NCBI GenBank assembly: GCA_963556495.2
Contig: OY747710.1
Span: forward strand, 37,379,500-37,443,499
DNA from: Valencia hispanica
Lineage: Eukaryota > Chordata > Actinopteri > Cyprinodontiformes > Valenciidae
DNA length: 64,000 nucleotides
Direction of reading: 5' to 3'
Made by a program: the position numbers and the translations under genes. A model generated the notes under the pieces. That model saw nothing but the letters and a program-made list of their open reading frames with translations, made no database searches and was not told where the DNA came from. Positions 15,149 through 25,432 of the stretch are shown here, one piece after another (position 1 is the stretch's first letter; every line of letters begins with the position of its first letter).

Positions 15149-15690
15149 CCAGCTCCAACAGCACAACCTCGTCAGATATACAACAACATTTAAGTAAACC
15201 AACCAGAAATACATACAAAAGAACTTACTTATTTATGTCAATTTTTCAAAAGAAATAGATATATGCACATACAGTGGATATATACATATAAAATTAAACA
15301 TAGCATAAAATGCAAAAAATACCTTTTTTCTAAAGAAAATTCAAGCATGAACATAGGGAATCTAAAAAAAATCAAGGAGAGACGGCAGTTAAACCGTAAG
15401 TTTTGCTTCCTCATAAATGCCTCAGGCCCTTTTTATTATAGTGTAGTTGTGGTCTGTTTTATCTGCTTTTTGGTTCTCACTTCATGCTCATGCACAAGCT
15501 ACACACACAGATTTATGTTGTATCAAATTAGACTGTCTGTACCAGTAAATGAATGATTTCTCATACTTAAGAACAAAAGCAAATTAAAATAATATTCCCC
15601 CTGTAAACACATTTTAATCTCATATGCAACTGAATCTTTCCTGTTAACTAAAAATCAATGGAAAACGTTAAGGTTTGAAAAAGTTAAAAA
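15149..15690 (-). pseudogene. 3'-UTR-only remnant of an extra NCOA7-like copy (second)
   Basis: Starts mid-module (CTCGTCAGATATACAAC) directly where the first remnant stops, and runs through CATAAATGCCTCAGGCCC, CTGTCTGTACCAGTAAATGAATG and TTTCCTGTTAACTAAAAATC. This parallels copy A up to about 9450. Coding exons are absent. Confidence 0.7.
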
Positions 15691-15790
15691 TCTTATTCTC
15701 CATAGAAAGTATACCATAACTGTCTTAGGTGGGTTTTTTGTGTCTCCTTCTTAGACTGATCCAGTGACAGATCTGATAATGTGAACTGTT

Positions 15791-16349
15791 GCCTCTTTTC
15801 CACTGACTAGAAGGGTCTAGGTAGGTCAGTATGCTATTTTATTGAGGGGAGCATTTCCATCGCCAGCTGGACACTCACTGTGCAGGCGGGGTTAAGCCTA
15901 AAAGCGTACCATAGAGTTATACTAGTGCGGCGACAAACGTGACACGATATACCACAACAATGGAGTTAGGACGGCAGCTTGCCATGATTGATTTTTGGTT
16001 CTTTGTTTACACAAACCTTACCACAGTGTTTTAACAGTATGCTCCATTTGGAGAAGAAAAACAGTCCGTGTACAATGAGGTGAGATGAAACAGCACTCCG
16101 GTGTTTATGTCTCATGCCTTTCACAAGCAGTGACATTTTTCTTTCCCCCAAATCAAAGGACTGTGTTGTGTGACCCCAGTAGCTCTGCCCTAACCATGGC
16201 AGACCATCGTCCTATGGACCTACAACTGAAGGGGGCCCAGGAACGGAGCGGTACAGGCCTGTTGTATGGGCCACTTTTACAATGGAAATGGACAAAGTAT
16301 CGTACTGACCTTCAACGACCAGGACCGTGCATCTCAGTGGAAATTAGGC
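15791..16349. mobile_element. MITE-like element with imperfect terminal repeats
   Basis: GCCTCTTTTCCACTGA at 15791-15806 is matched by GCCTAATTTCCACTGA (reverse complement of 16334-16349), and inner segments (GGTCAGTA near 15825 and 16300) also pair. No clear target duplication was found. It is non-coding. The superfamily is unresolved, perhaps PIF/Harbinger. Confidence 0.5.
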
Positions 16350-17088
16350 ATCCATGTACTTTCTTTGTTTTTGTTTTGCAAAGGAAGTATTCCTGGCTTA
16401 GTGATTCCATATTTTGCTGTCATTTTTATAAATGAAGCCATCTTTAAAGCAGATGCTGCTAATAGCCATGCATATTTTCTTTGTTTTTCTTTACCATGGG
16501 CAGTACACCTGGCTCAGTAGATCAATATTTAGGTTTGTTTCTTTCCTGGGTGAAACCGTTGCCAGTGTTATTGCTGCCATTAACTGTGTGTTCTTTATTT
16601 GTGCTCCTAACAAAAGACAGCACTTATGACGTAGTATCTATACATGTGTTCTGCGACTGCTTGTTTTCCTCTCGGCTAAAAGCCAGTCGGTGAATTTAGC
16701 CACAAATACTAAGAGTGTTTAGGATGGTGGTTTCTTTCTGTTAAAAGAGGGGGGCCTGTTCCACTGTCACCTTATGTTTGCACAGGATGAACTGCTTCAA
16801 AGTCAATAACTGAATGAAAAAATGATTTTTTTCTAGGTGGGATGTTTTGATTAACTGAATTTGACTAAAATGCATTTTCATTTTATTAAAATGAACTGGA
16901 TGTAACTAACTATGATAAATTATACTGGAATTAACTGAATTAGTTTAAACTGAATTCAGGCAGATTTGGATTCTATATGGTCCATTGCCATAAAGGGGTC
17001 CAGGGCCTAAAGATGGGTAATTTGGAGACTTCTAATGGTAACAGCTCTTTTGAAATCTGACCAAGTGACTACCAGAAAGACAATCTAG
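16350..17088. other. intergenic with degenerate direct repeat
   Basis: Segments around 16355-16420 and 16470-16535 share TTTCTTTGTTTTTNTTTNC and CCTGGCTNAGTAGATN, an old direct duplication with a period of about 115 bp. Nothing coding was recognised. Confidence 0.35.
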
Positions 17089-17200
17089 GGGCCAACAATC
17101 AGTTCTGAAATTCTTACACAAGTGAAACAGTGAGACAATCAATCGGAGATAGGGTCTCTTCTTTCAGACAGACAAGATCAATAGCACACATACATACAAC
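17089..17200. repeat. block shared with 33402-33510 (upstream of both NCOA7-like copies)
   Basis: GGGGCCAACAATCAG, ATTCTTACACAAG.GAAACAGTGAGA..ATCAAT, GAGATAG.GTCT and AGACA.AATCAAT occur in both, in the same order and orientation, upstream of both long first exons. It is either the far edge of the duplicated unit or a retained regulatory element. Confidence 0.6.
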
Positions 17201-17759
17201 TGAAGCTTGTAAACAGAAGCAGACATGCATCTTTTCATATGTACACCCGGTGCATGTGAGTGACTGATACTGGCTAAATTATTCCTGCTGGATCAGATAA
17301 GTGCGGTTTCTGACAAAAATATGAAGTGCTTAAAGAAGAACACTAATGAAAAACTGTTACATAAAACCTAACTGATATTGTCAGTGTTGTTAGATTTAGG
17401 AAGTGACATTTCTCTTTTGATTCAGAATAGAATATGCAAAATTTAAAAAAACATCTACAAAAGCTTGCACAGCATGCTCTCGTCATTTCCTTTCCAGGGT
17501 ATCTAGCTACTTGTTTATGACCTCTCTCAATAGATCTGGTCAATTCTTTCCATGACGCTGGACCCCTGTGCCTTATCAGACATATGGGAACATGGGAACT
17601 GTTATTGTGGGGCAGTCTAGCTCTCTGTCACTTATAAGATAGAATTCTACGTTTTAAGCTTTTCTTCCATCCCATTTCGGTCTCCGTGGTAAACTTGTCA
17701 AACAGCATGTTAAACTCAAAGCTTGATACCATCTTTGACTGCAATGCACATGGGCTCTA

Positions 17760-18370
17760 AATGACGAAAGTATTCACACCCTCAAACTTTTCCGTTTCGT
17801 ATTTAATTGGGATTTTTATATTAGACCTCAGTAAGGGACTGCATAGTTGTAAAGTTAAAGGAAATAGTGCTTTGAAAAAGATTTACAGATTTCCTTCGAG
17901 TTTTGCCTTTATGTTGTATTTATTCACTTTCTCCGCCAACAATTCTTCAATCCAAGCACACAAACTAGTGAGCTTAGATTCTTCAGAAATTTCTAGAATT
18001 ATGCAGGTCCTGAGGTACCAAAGACACTCCAGATCATCACAGTATAAGCAACATGTTTCTCTGTATTTTTCTTAAAAAGGCTGTGTTAGTTTAACACCAA
18101 ATTAAGAGTCCCACACCTTTGACAAAGCTTTCCTTATCATTTCACAGAATATTTTGCCACAAGTCTTGTGGCTCATCAATATATGTTTTAGCAAATGGGA
18201 GATGGACCTTGTGTTCCTTTGGATCAGCAGTGGTTTTGTCTTGGAACTTGTGCATAAATGTGATTTTTTTTTCTACAAATCTTTGTGCCATGGTTGTATC
18301 CAGAACACTGACCTTAACTGAGACAAATGAGGCTTGCAGCATTTTAATGACATCCTGGATAAATGGTTGA
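17760..18370 (-). mobile_element. Tc1/mariner remnant, second subfamily
   Basis: The minus-strand frame 18342-18142 contains LQASFVSVKVSVLDTT and TFAKTYIDEPQDLWQNIL-like residues. These correspond to the helix-turn-helix and pre-catalytic blocks of a Tc1-type transposase (consensus LQASLASVKVSVHDST; DDPQDFWENIL). The catalytic half is reduced to non-coding sequence toward 17760. Confidence 0.7.
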
Positions 18371-18401
18371 TGCCTTTTTAGAATAATCTTGTGGTCAAGA
18401 T

Positions 18402-18570
18402 CAGAGGTGGGTAGTAACTGGTTACATTTACTCAGTTACACTTGTGTCACTTTTTGAAAAAAAAACAACTTTTGTTTACAAGACCGTACTAATTACTTTT
18501 ACTTTAGTAATATTTTTATGAAGTATCGCTACGCTTACTTAAGCAAAGTTTGTAGCTACTCTACCCACAG
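18402..18570. mobile_element. small MITE (GGTGGGTAGTAAC family)
   Basis: Begins CAGAGGTGGGTAGTAACTGG and ends TAGCTACTCTACCCAC, which is roughly the inverse complement. The interior has the GTTACATTTACTCAGTTAC pattern common in fish. It is non-coding. Confidence 0.6.
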
Positions 18571-18727
18571 CGAGCAACTTTACTGAATGAAACTGAATGC
18601 TTGTTTTAACCAAAAAAGCATGAGACTCACACTTACAGTTTATGTTAAAGTGAGACCTCATGTTTGAACACAAGATTCATCATTTTAACATTACCTCTAT
18701 CAACTGAGGCTGTTATGCCATTTGGAT

Positions 18728-18830
18728 ACATACATATACATATACATATATACATATATATATATACATATATATATATATACATATATATATATACATA
18801 TATATACATATATATTTACATATATATAGA
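18728..18830. repeat. TA/TACA microsatellite
   Basis: Imperfect TATACA and TATATA units followed by a short GA tract. They produce spurious open frames on both strands. Confidence 0.9.
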
Positions 18831-18844
18831 GAGAGAGCATCCAT

Positions 18845-19195
18845 CATCTGTTGGGGTAGCAGCATCCGAGCCAGGGACTTAAAAAGGCTCAACAACCTGA
18901 TAAAGAAGGCTGGTTCTGTTCTGCTACTGTGGAACTACTGGAGATGGTGATGCAAAGAAGGATTCTTCATAAAATCAAAAAAATTATGGACAACCCTGAG
19001 CATCCTCTTCATGACACTATCCTACAACAACAGAGTGTCTTCAGTCGGAGGCTTCTTCAGTTTTGCTGCAACACAAACCTCTAAAGGAAATCCTTTCTGC
19101 CTACAGCTATCATGATCTACAACAACTTCTTAAAGAATTGTAAAAGCTACAACAACACTTAATTTCCCTCTGGGATCAATAAAGTATTATACCGT
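18845..19195 (+). mobile_element. LINE 3'-end fragment, plus orientation
   Basis: Reads GCAGCATCCGAGCCAGGGAC, CTCAACAACCTGATAAAG, TTATGGACAACCCTGAGCAT, and ends with AATTTCCCTCTGGGATCAAT and AAAGTATT. These are the last RT codons and 3' tail of a fish non-LTR element. A partner in the opposite orientation follows at 19567-20350. The clade is not resolved. Confidence 0.6.
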
Positions 19196-19222
19196 TTTAA
19201 AAGTAATCATACAGTAGTATTA

Positions 19223-19478
19223 TACAGACCCTTTCCAAAAAAATTGAATATCATGGAAAAGTTAATTTATTTTCATAATTCCATTCAAAACATTAAACTT
19301 CCATAGAACATAGATTCAGGGCCCACAACTTCAGCAATTTCAAGTATTTCGTTGTTTATTTGTACATAATTTGAGCTTCAAGCTCATACAAATGATTTAC
19401 TTCTTAGATTTTGCAGAAAAAAGAAAGAAATTAGGATCACTTTTCCATGATAATAAATTTTTTTGGAAAGGGTCTGTG
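19223..19478. mobile_element. Tc1/mariner-type MITE, 256 bp
   Basis: Near-perfect terminal repeats: the left CAGACCCTTTCCAAAAAAAT and the same sequence inverted on the right, continuing as ATATCATGGAAAAGT versus TTATCATGGAAAAGT. TA duplications lie at 19221-19222 and 19479-19480. It has no coding capacity. Confidence 0.8.
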
Positions 19479-19480
<2 letters not shown>

Positions 19481-19553
<73 letters not shown>

Positions 19554-19568
19554 TTATATATATATATA
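19481..19568. repeat. (TA)n microsatellite
   Basis: About 40 TA units, abutting the MITE's right TA and lying between two inverted LINE fragments. Confidence 0.95.
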
Positions 19569-20350
19569 AATTCAAGAATACTTTATTGATCGCATAGGGA
19601 AATTAAGTGTTCTTGTAGCTTGTACAATTAATTCTTTAAGGAGTTGTTGTAGATCATGATGGCTTTAGAGAGGAAGGATTTCCTGTAGGGGTCTGTGTTG
19701 CAGCGAAACTGAATAAGCCTCTGAATATAGACACTCTTTTGTTGGAGGATAGTCTCATGAATCAAATCAAATCAAACTTTATTTATAAAGCACTTTTCAA
19801 ACAAAATAGCATCTGAAAGTGCTTTACAGATTAAAATGAACCCACATAACCCCCCCCAGAAAAAAATATGACAATTATACCCACCCTCCTCCCGACCCAT
19901 GCACCCCCCCCCCCCACACACACACACACAAGTCCGTATTGCTACCCATGTTAGGACTTTATATTGACTTCCATTCATTTTAATAGTTGCATTTATGCCT
20001 AACCCAAACCCTTACCCATTACCAGTTTATTCTTAACCTTAACCTTAACCAAAACATAAATCACACCATACCTCTAAACCTAACCCCTAACCCTAAAAAA
20101 GGGGGTCCACCATATTAGGACCAGGCTTGGTCCCTATAAGGTCCATTGGTCTTCAGAAGGTTAGCGAATATTCCAGAAAAGGTCCTAAATAGGGTGGCTA
20201 TAAAAGAACACACACACACCCCACACACACACACACCCCACACACAAACACACACACACACACACCTAAAAGCAACAGTAAACAAGGACATTGAGTGGTC
20301 ATGAAGAGGATGCTCAGGGTTGTCCATAATATTTTTTTATTTTATGAAGA
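19567..20350 (-). mobile_element. LINE 3'-end fragment, minus orientation, with insertion
   Basis: The reverse complement of 19567-19756 and of 20290-20350 is the same LINE 3' end as at 18845-19195 (ATTATGGACAACCCTGAGCA, CTTAATTTCCCTATG). The two halves are split by an insertion at about 19757-20297. TCATGA stands at both borders, a likely target duplication. Confidence 0.6.
19757..20297. repeat. inserted repeat with CA tracts and telomere-like motifs
   Basis: Begins ATCAAATCAAATCAAACTTT then TTTATAAAGCACTTTTC. It holds a run of C followed by CA at about 19906-19930, a degenerate CCTAACC/CTTAACC array at about 19990-20095, and CACACACCCC tracts at 20209-20265. It is non-coding. Confidence 0.6.
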
Positions 20351-20441
20351 ATCCTGTATGCAGGATATTCTGCTTGGTTAGTGTATAATCAGATCCTTTA
20401 GTGTTCCTACAAAACTAATCACTATTTCAAAATATTTCTAA

Positions 20442-20456
20442 GGGGGGGGGGGGGGG
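20442..20456. repeat. poly-G tract (15 G)
   Basis: Uninterrupted run of 15 G, able to form a G-quadruplex and prone to length error in assembly. Confidence 0.9.
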
Positions 20457-20879
20457 AAACTGATGGTTGCATTGTAGGTCTTGTATTGTCATTTTCCATG
20501 TACAGTATGATAGAAATGAACATTTAATTGCAATTTAAAGTGTGATCAAAACATTTTAGACAAGCATGTCTTTTATAGAAGAAATATCGATGTGGCTCAT
20601 GTTATTTGCTCCTGTTCCTTTGTATTTATGTTTTGGTGAAAAAATATAGATGCTAGAAAACCGTTAAATGACTTGGATTGGTACAGAGACACAGACACAT
20701 TTGGATAAGGATATCCAAAATAATTATTCTTGTGTTTTGTTCTTTTAACCATCACGACACAGTTGGATTGGTGCTATTTTCTTTTATTGAATGTTTTATT
20801 GGAGGGAAGTGACGGCTCAGTGCCAGTTTTCTCTCTCTGATCAGACTAAGAAGTGCTGTCAATGTTTCAATACACTAAT
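20457..20879. other. intergenic, nothing recognised
   Basis: AT-rich sequence without coding homology. Confidence 0.4.
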
Positions 20880-21075
20880 GCTCTTAGTAATTGAAGGGTT
20901 GTTTGTTCTATTCCATCCTGTCACATGTCGATGTGCCTCTGGGCAAGGCACTTAACCCCAAGTTGCCTACTAATCTCCATATCAGTGTATAAATGCGTGC
21001 GAATTGGTGAGTGTGGCTCCAGTATAATGTGCTTTGAGTGGTCAGTATGATTAGGAAAGTGCTATATAATTTCAG
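20880..21075 (-). repeat. fish short interspersed repeat (TATAGCGCTTT family)
   Basis: CTCTGGGCAAGGCACTTAACCCC, AGTTGCCTACTAATCTCC, GTGCTTTGAGTGGTCAG and GTGCTATATAA identify the family. It is the opposite orientation to the copies at 14687 and 61105. Confidence 0.6.
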
Positions 21076-22032
21076 ACAATTTACCGTTTATGTACAGACT
21101 GACATAAACTTTAAGTAACCTCATGCTTTGTGTGTTGATTCCAGGAAACCATCTGCTTAGATCATTTTCCATTTGATGTGAATACATATTTGTGTCAGCG
21201 GTTTGTGGAGGCCTCCACGCACACACAAGTAAACAGCATACGTTTCTAAATGATAACAGAACTAAACATTTGTCGCTTAAGCATCTCTGGGTTGTGCAAA
21301 TGTTTGTTGAAAGTGCGTCAACATAGATGTTAAGGGGTGTCAATTCATTGCGAGAATCCTAAATTATCGGTAACAATCTGAAACATTCAAAAAGATAAAA
21401 ATCCTATAAATTATTTGCGCTTTTTGATTATTTAGTACAAAGTAAAAGTATCTTCCACTGCACTGGAATAGTTCCTCTTAAATGTATGGAACTTCCAAAA
21501 AATGTGTCATTAGCAGGTAAACTCTCTCTTTCAGAATAAAACTTCATCTAAGCTGTTCACACGTTTTGTACACACAGACTTTGGTTTGTGCACGGACCCT
21601 AAGCCAAACCTGTTTCTTGCTCTGCTTTTTTTCCAGGTAGTCTTCTACCACCACAAGAAAAAATATATGTGTAGTTAAGTAAGGATTGTAAATTGACTCA
21701 TAGGATGAGTATGGAGAGATTCCCTGTGGTGCGCCCGATGAACCACTGCCTACTATTTAAAGGTGAACCCTGCGTTTTGCTAATGACCCAATAGGTCGGG
21801 AAAGATAGTGGGAGAGTTGTGAGTGTAAACAAATGTCACTCATGTTCAGTCTGAAAAACTTGTGGTTTTAAGCGCTGAAAGTTCTGGTATATAAATTTCA
21901 CTTACTTACTAGCAGAGTCTCATACTAAACCACAGGCCACCAGCAGGGAACTTCCTCTGACCTACATATAAGAACTACAACAGTCCTGCTGCAGTAACTA
22001 GATAAAGCATAAATCAAAAAGATAATTATGTA
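21076..22032. other. intergenic, nothing recognised
   Basis: Only short unrelated open frames were seen on either strand. Confidence 0.4.
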
Positions 22033-22807
22033 CAGTGCTGTGAAAAAGTATTTCCCTCCTTACAGATTTATTCTATTTGTGTTTTGTTTGTCATCAGTCA
22101 TGCTTTAATATCAGACAAAGACAACCTGAGTACATACAAACTCCTGATTTTTCACAGAACCTGCTTACATGCTATGTATTACTGCCCTGCTGCATAAACC
22201 AAGGGTATGGGCTTATAGCAAAAAGAGGGTCAGGCTTTCTCCTTCAGGATTTTCTGGTAGGGAGCAGAGTTTGTGGTTTCATCAACGGCAAGTTGTCCAG
22301 AGCATCAAGCTACCACCATCATGCTTGACTATTGGGACCTTTACTGAGACAGGAGAACAGGAGAACTTTTGAATAATGGAAACACAAGAGTGATGAGAAA
22401 AAATTGAGACTGAGAATGCTAGATTTCAGTAATTTTGTTTCTCAAATGTTGGGTAATTTCTTTTTTGAGAGTTACATAGTGAGTTGTTTTTTAAGATCTA
22501 TAATTTTACTTACTTTAAGTTCTGTTTAAGTGATTTCTTTATTTTAGAGGTCTGACAGTAAGTAGGCCTGGGTGTGGCAAGTGAAACTGAACCAAGCTTT
22601 AATTATAGTCAGTTCTTGATTTAACAAGGGGGGGTTTGATGTATTTCATTAAGGCCGGGTTGGTATGAACAGCTTTTCTTTTTGGAAACTGCTTTTTTGT
22701 ATTTACTATGATTATCTTTGATATTAATATTTGTGAAATGATCTGAAACATATAATAGTGACAAAAACTAAACAAGCCGTACGGGGCAAAATAGTTTTTC
22801 ACAACCA
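22033..22807 (-). mobile_element. Tc1-like remnant with both ends
   Basis: Left end CAGTGCTGTGAAAAAGTATTT after a TA (22031-22032). Right end GGGGCAAAATAGTTTTTCACAACCA, followed by TA (22808-22809), is the inverted partner. Minus-strand transposase traces lie near 22225-22325 (GGTAGGGAGCAGAG, AAGTTGTCCAGAGC, CCACCATCATGCTTGAC). It is internally deleted and frame-broken. Confidence 0.7.
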
Positions 22808-24269
22808 TAATTTAGATTCTGGAATAAAACCCGCCGAGAAGAACTCCAGAAGTTCATCATCTTGTCCTATTGCTGATCCATGCACAATTCTGCATTCCAT
22901 ATCCCAAAGTTCAGTTTATATCAGTGGTCGTCTACAAGTTTCAACAGTTACATTACACCATTACAAATGAAGAAGGCATACTGCAACATATCATGCAAAC
23001 TAAAATCAATACACAGAATCCAAGCAGTTTTTTAAGTCTGAAACTATGGCATTCATCTATCATACACAAATGAAATTTGGCAGTTTCCCATTGCTTTAAG
23101 GCAGGTGTGCCTAGCGCAGGGCCTGCAGACAAAAGTCAGTCCCACATGATATTTATTTTTGTCTCCCTGAGATGTCTTCCCTTTGTCATTTTCCACATTG
23201 ATCAGACAATCACTATAGATGCATCAATATAATAGTTCTACAATTTGAACTGTTATTGGCAAATGGGCCCAATGAACTGGACTGCATATAGTCCTCACTC
23301 ATGGTGCTTACATTATATTTGAAATATCACAAATTAGTTTAAAATTGAAATACAAGAAACTACAAGGGGCATGTAAAGTAGAATAGATTTGTGCACATTT
23401 AAATTTGTACACTTTATAAGACCACATTTAGTCAATGTTTATCAATTTACCAAATATCCCATGAGCCTTTGCTTTCATTCCAGACTGGGTCAAACTACAT
23501 TGGTGTCTTATTATAATTCTAATATATCCAATATTTATAAACACTTTTGCTCCCCTTAAAACAAGAGCGGTTTCTTTCACTGTTTCTGCTCCCTGGTTTT
23601 TTCCTGAACTTCGCCTGTTAAAGGCTAAAGGACTCCAACTTGAACGCCTATATAAGAAAACTGGGCTAAATATTCATAATGAAATGTATTTCCGCCATGT
23701 TTTGTACTACAAAGACTGCCTCTCACAAGCTAAAAATAATGTTTACTCCTCTACTATGTCATCACATAAGGGTAACTCCAAGGCACATTTTTCTATTTTA
23801 AATACTATTCTTATGATTCTCTTCCCTCTCATTTTTATTCCTCTGCTTATTGAAATTCTGTACTCACTGTAAGCATTTTTTTTTACAAGAAAATCAACTC
23901 CATCTATCAGTCCCTTTCCGTCCAGCCTCCCCCCTCTCTCCATTCTGAACTTCCTCTGCCAACTCACCAGTTTTATGTTTTTAATTTACCTACTCCTTAA
24001 TTCATTTCCGATCTTATCATGAAATCCAAACTTTCCTCCTGTAAACTTGATTCCTTCTCTACGGTTCTCCTTAAAGCCTGTCTTCCTTCCCTTCTACCCC
24101 TCATTGTCACCATCATCCACTCCTCTGTTTTTACTGGAATTGTCCCCTCTGTTTTTAAAACTGCCGTCATTACACCCATATTGAAAAATCCAGGTTTGGA
24201 TGCGAATGACCTCAATAATCTTTGTCCCATCTCCAATCTTCATTTTCTTTCCAAAATCCTTGAGAATTC

Positions 24270-24901
24270 TAACCTGGCAAAAGCCAGATCTATGTGTAGC
24301 CCTGCCCCGTGTCTACACATCGATCTGGAACCGCTCCCACAGAAAGCGTCTGAAAAAGGGAGGGCCATCTTGTATAATATTTTGAGCTGATTGGAGGACG
24401 TGCCAGCAAGTGTCTGCCTACCATGACTTGTCTTTAGCCAATCACAGTAACGACTCATATGACATATACCATGTGTGCCAGGGAAAAAACAACAACTCTC
24501 CCAAGCAAAAATATATAAAAACTTGCCCAAGCTTCACTAACGCCATGTCTTCGGGTAATTTCTGCTAGTTTTGCATGGAGAATATGAGCATAAAGGGTGT
24601 TTTGAAAAACACCTGTCTCATTTTTCAAAGAAGAAATTGTCTCTAGTTCTCCTAAAACAGATTCAACGCGTACGTCCACTGGCATGGGCATGTTTGTTTT
24701 CCTTTGCCTGGGCACTTGCTACTGTCATCATACCCGAACACCAGCCCATGCACCCACCTTAAAGTACAATGCTAACCAACGATTGGTCCACACCACCACT
24801 GGAGTTGAGTCAGACGGTTTAGTTGGAGCAGTACAAGATGGATTTTCCTGGGTTTGGAAAAATCCAAATCTTGTGAGAATCCAGCTGGCAGCGCAAGGTT
24901 A
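24270..24901. mobile_element. 632-bp TIR element with 9-bp target duplication, nested in L2
   Basis: TAACCTGGC (24270-24278) and TAACCTTGC (inverse of 24893-24901) are the ends. Flanks are TGAGAATTC (24261-24269) and TGAGAAATC (24902-24910), a 9-bp duplication with one change. Removing it rejoins the L2 frame between SKILE and SVAS, which fixes the borders. A 9-bp duplication is typical of Mutator-like elements. It has no transposase. Confidence 0.8.
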
Positions 24902-25173
24902 TGAGAAATCTGTTGCCTCAGAACTTGACACCATCTGACCTTCAATAATCTGTATTAACAGTTCCAATCTGGTTTCTGTCCCTGGAAATTCTGTACTGGC
25001 TGCAGATTCTGGACTGGTTTCTATTCTTATTCTTCTTGATTTGAGTGTGGCCTTTGACACAATATTTTACGCTGTTCTTCTCAATAGATTATCCTCTAAA
25101 GGCAGCTGCGAAATCCCTCTCCTCTGGTTCAAATCATACCTCTCTGGTCGCTCTAAGTTATATATAATATATT

Positions 25174-25432
25174 CAATATTTTCCGGAAACATAATATCCA
25201 ATTCCATTGCTATGCAGATGACACCCAGCTCTACATCTCTGGTAAGCCTAATTCTTTTTTATTCCCACCCCCTTCCCTTCCGAACTGTCCTGGGGCCTCT
25301 TCTTTTTATCATTTAACTCCTTCCTCTCTGCAATATTTTCCGGAAACCTAATATCCAATTCCATTGCTATGCAGATGACACCCAGCTCTACATCTCCTAA
25401 TTCTTTCCCACCCCCTTCCCTTCCAAACTGTC
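25174..25432 (+). repeat. 157-bp tandem duplication inside the L2
   Basis: CAATATTTTCCGGAAAC and about 100 following bases (GATGACACCCAGCTCTACATC, then CCCACCCCCTTCCCTTCC) start at 25174 and again at 25331. The order of RT motifs shows the first copy is out of place. Confidence 0.8.

Noticed and set aside
18664..19589. Open frames on both strands rich in Tyr and Ile
   Set aside because: They arise from TATA/TATACA microsatellites and are not genes.
19757..20297. CRISPR-like or satellite array
   Set aside because: The repeats are CA tracts and degenerate telomere-like units without regular spacers.
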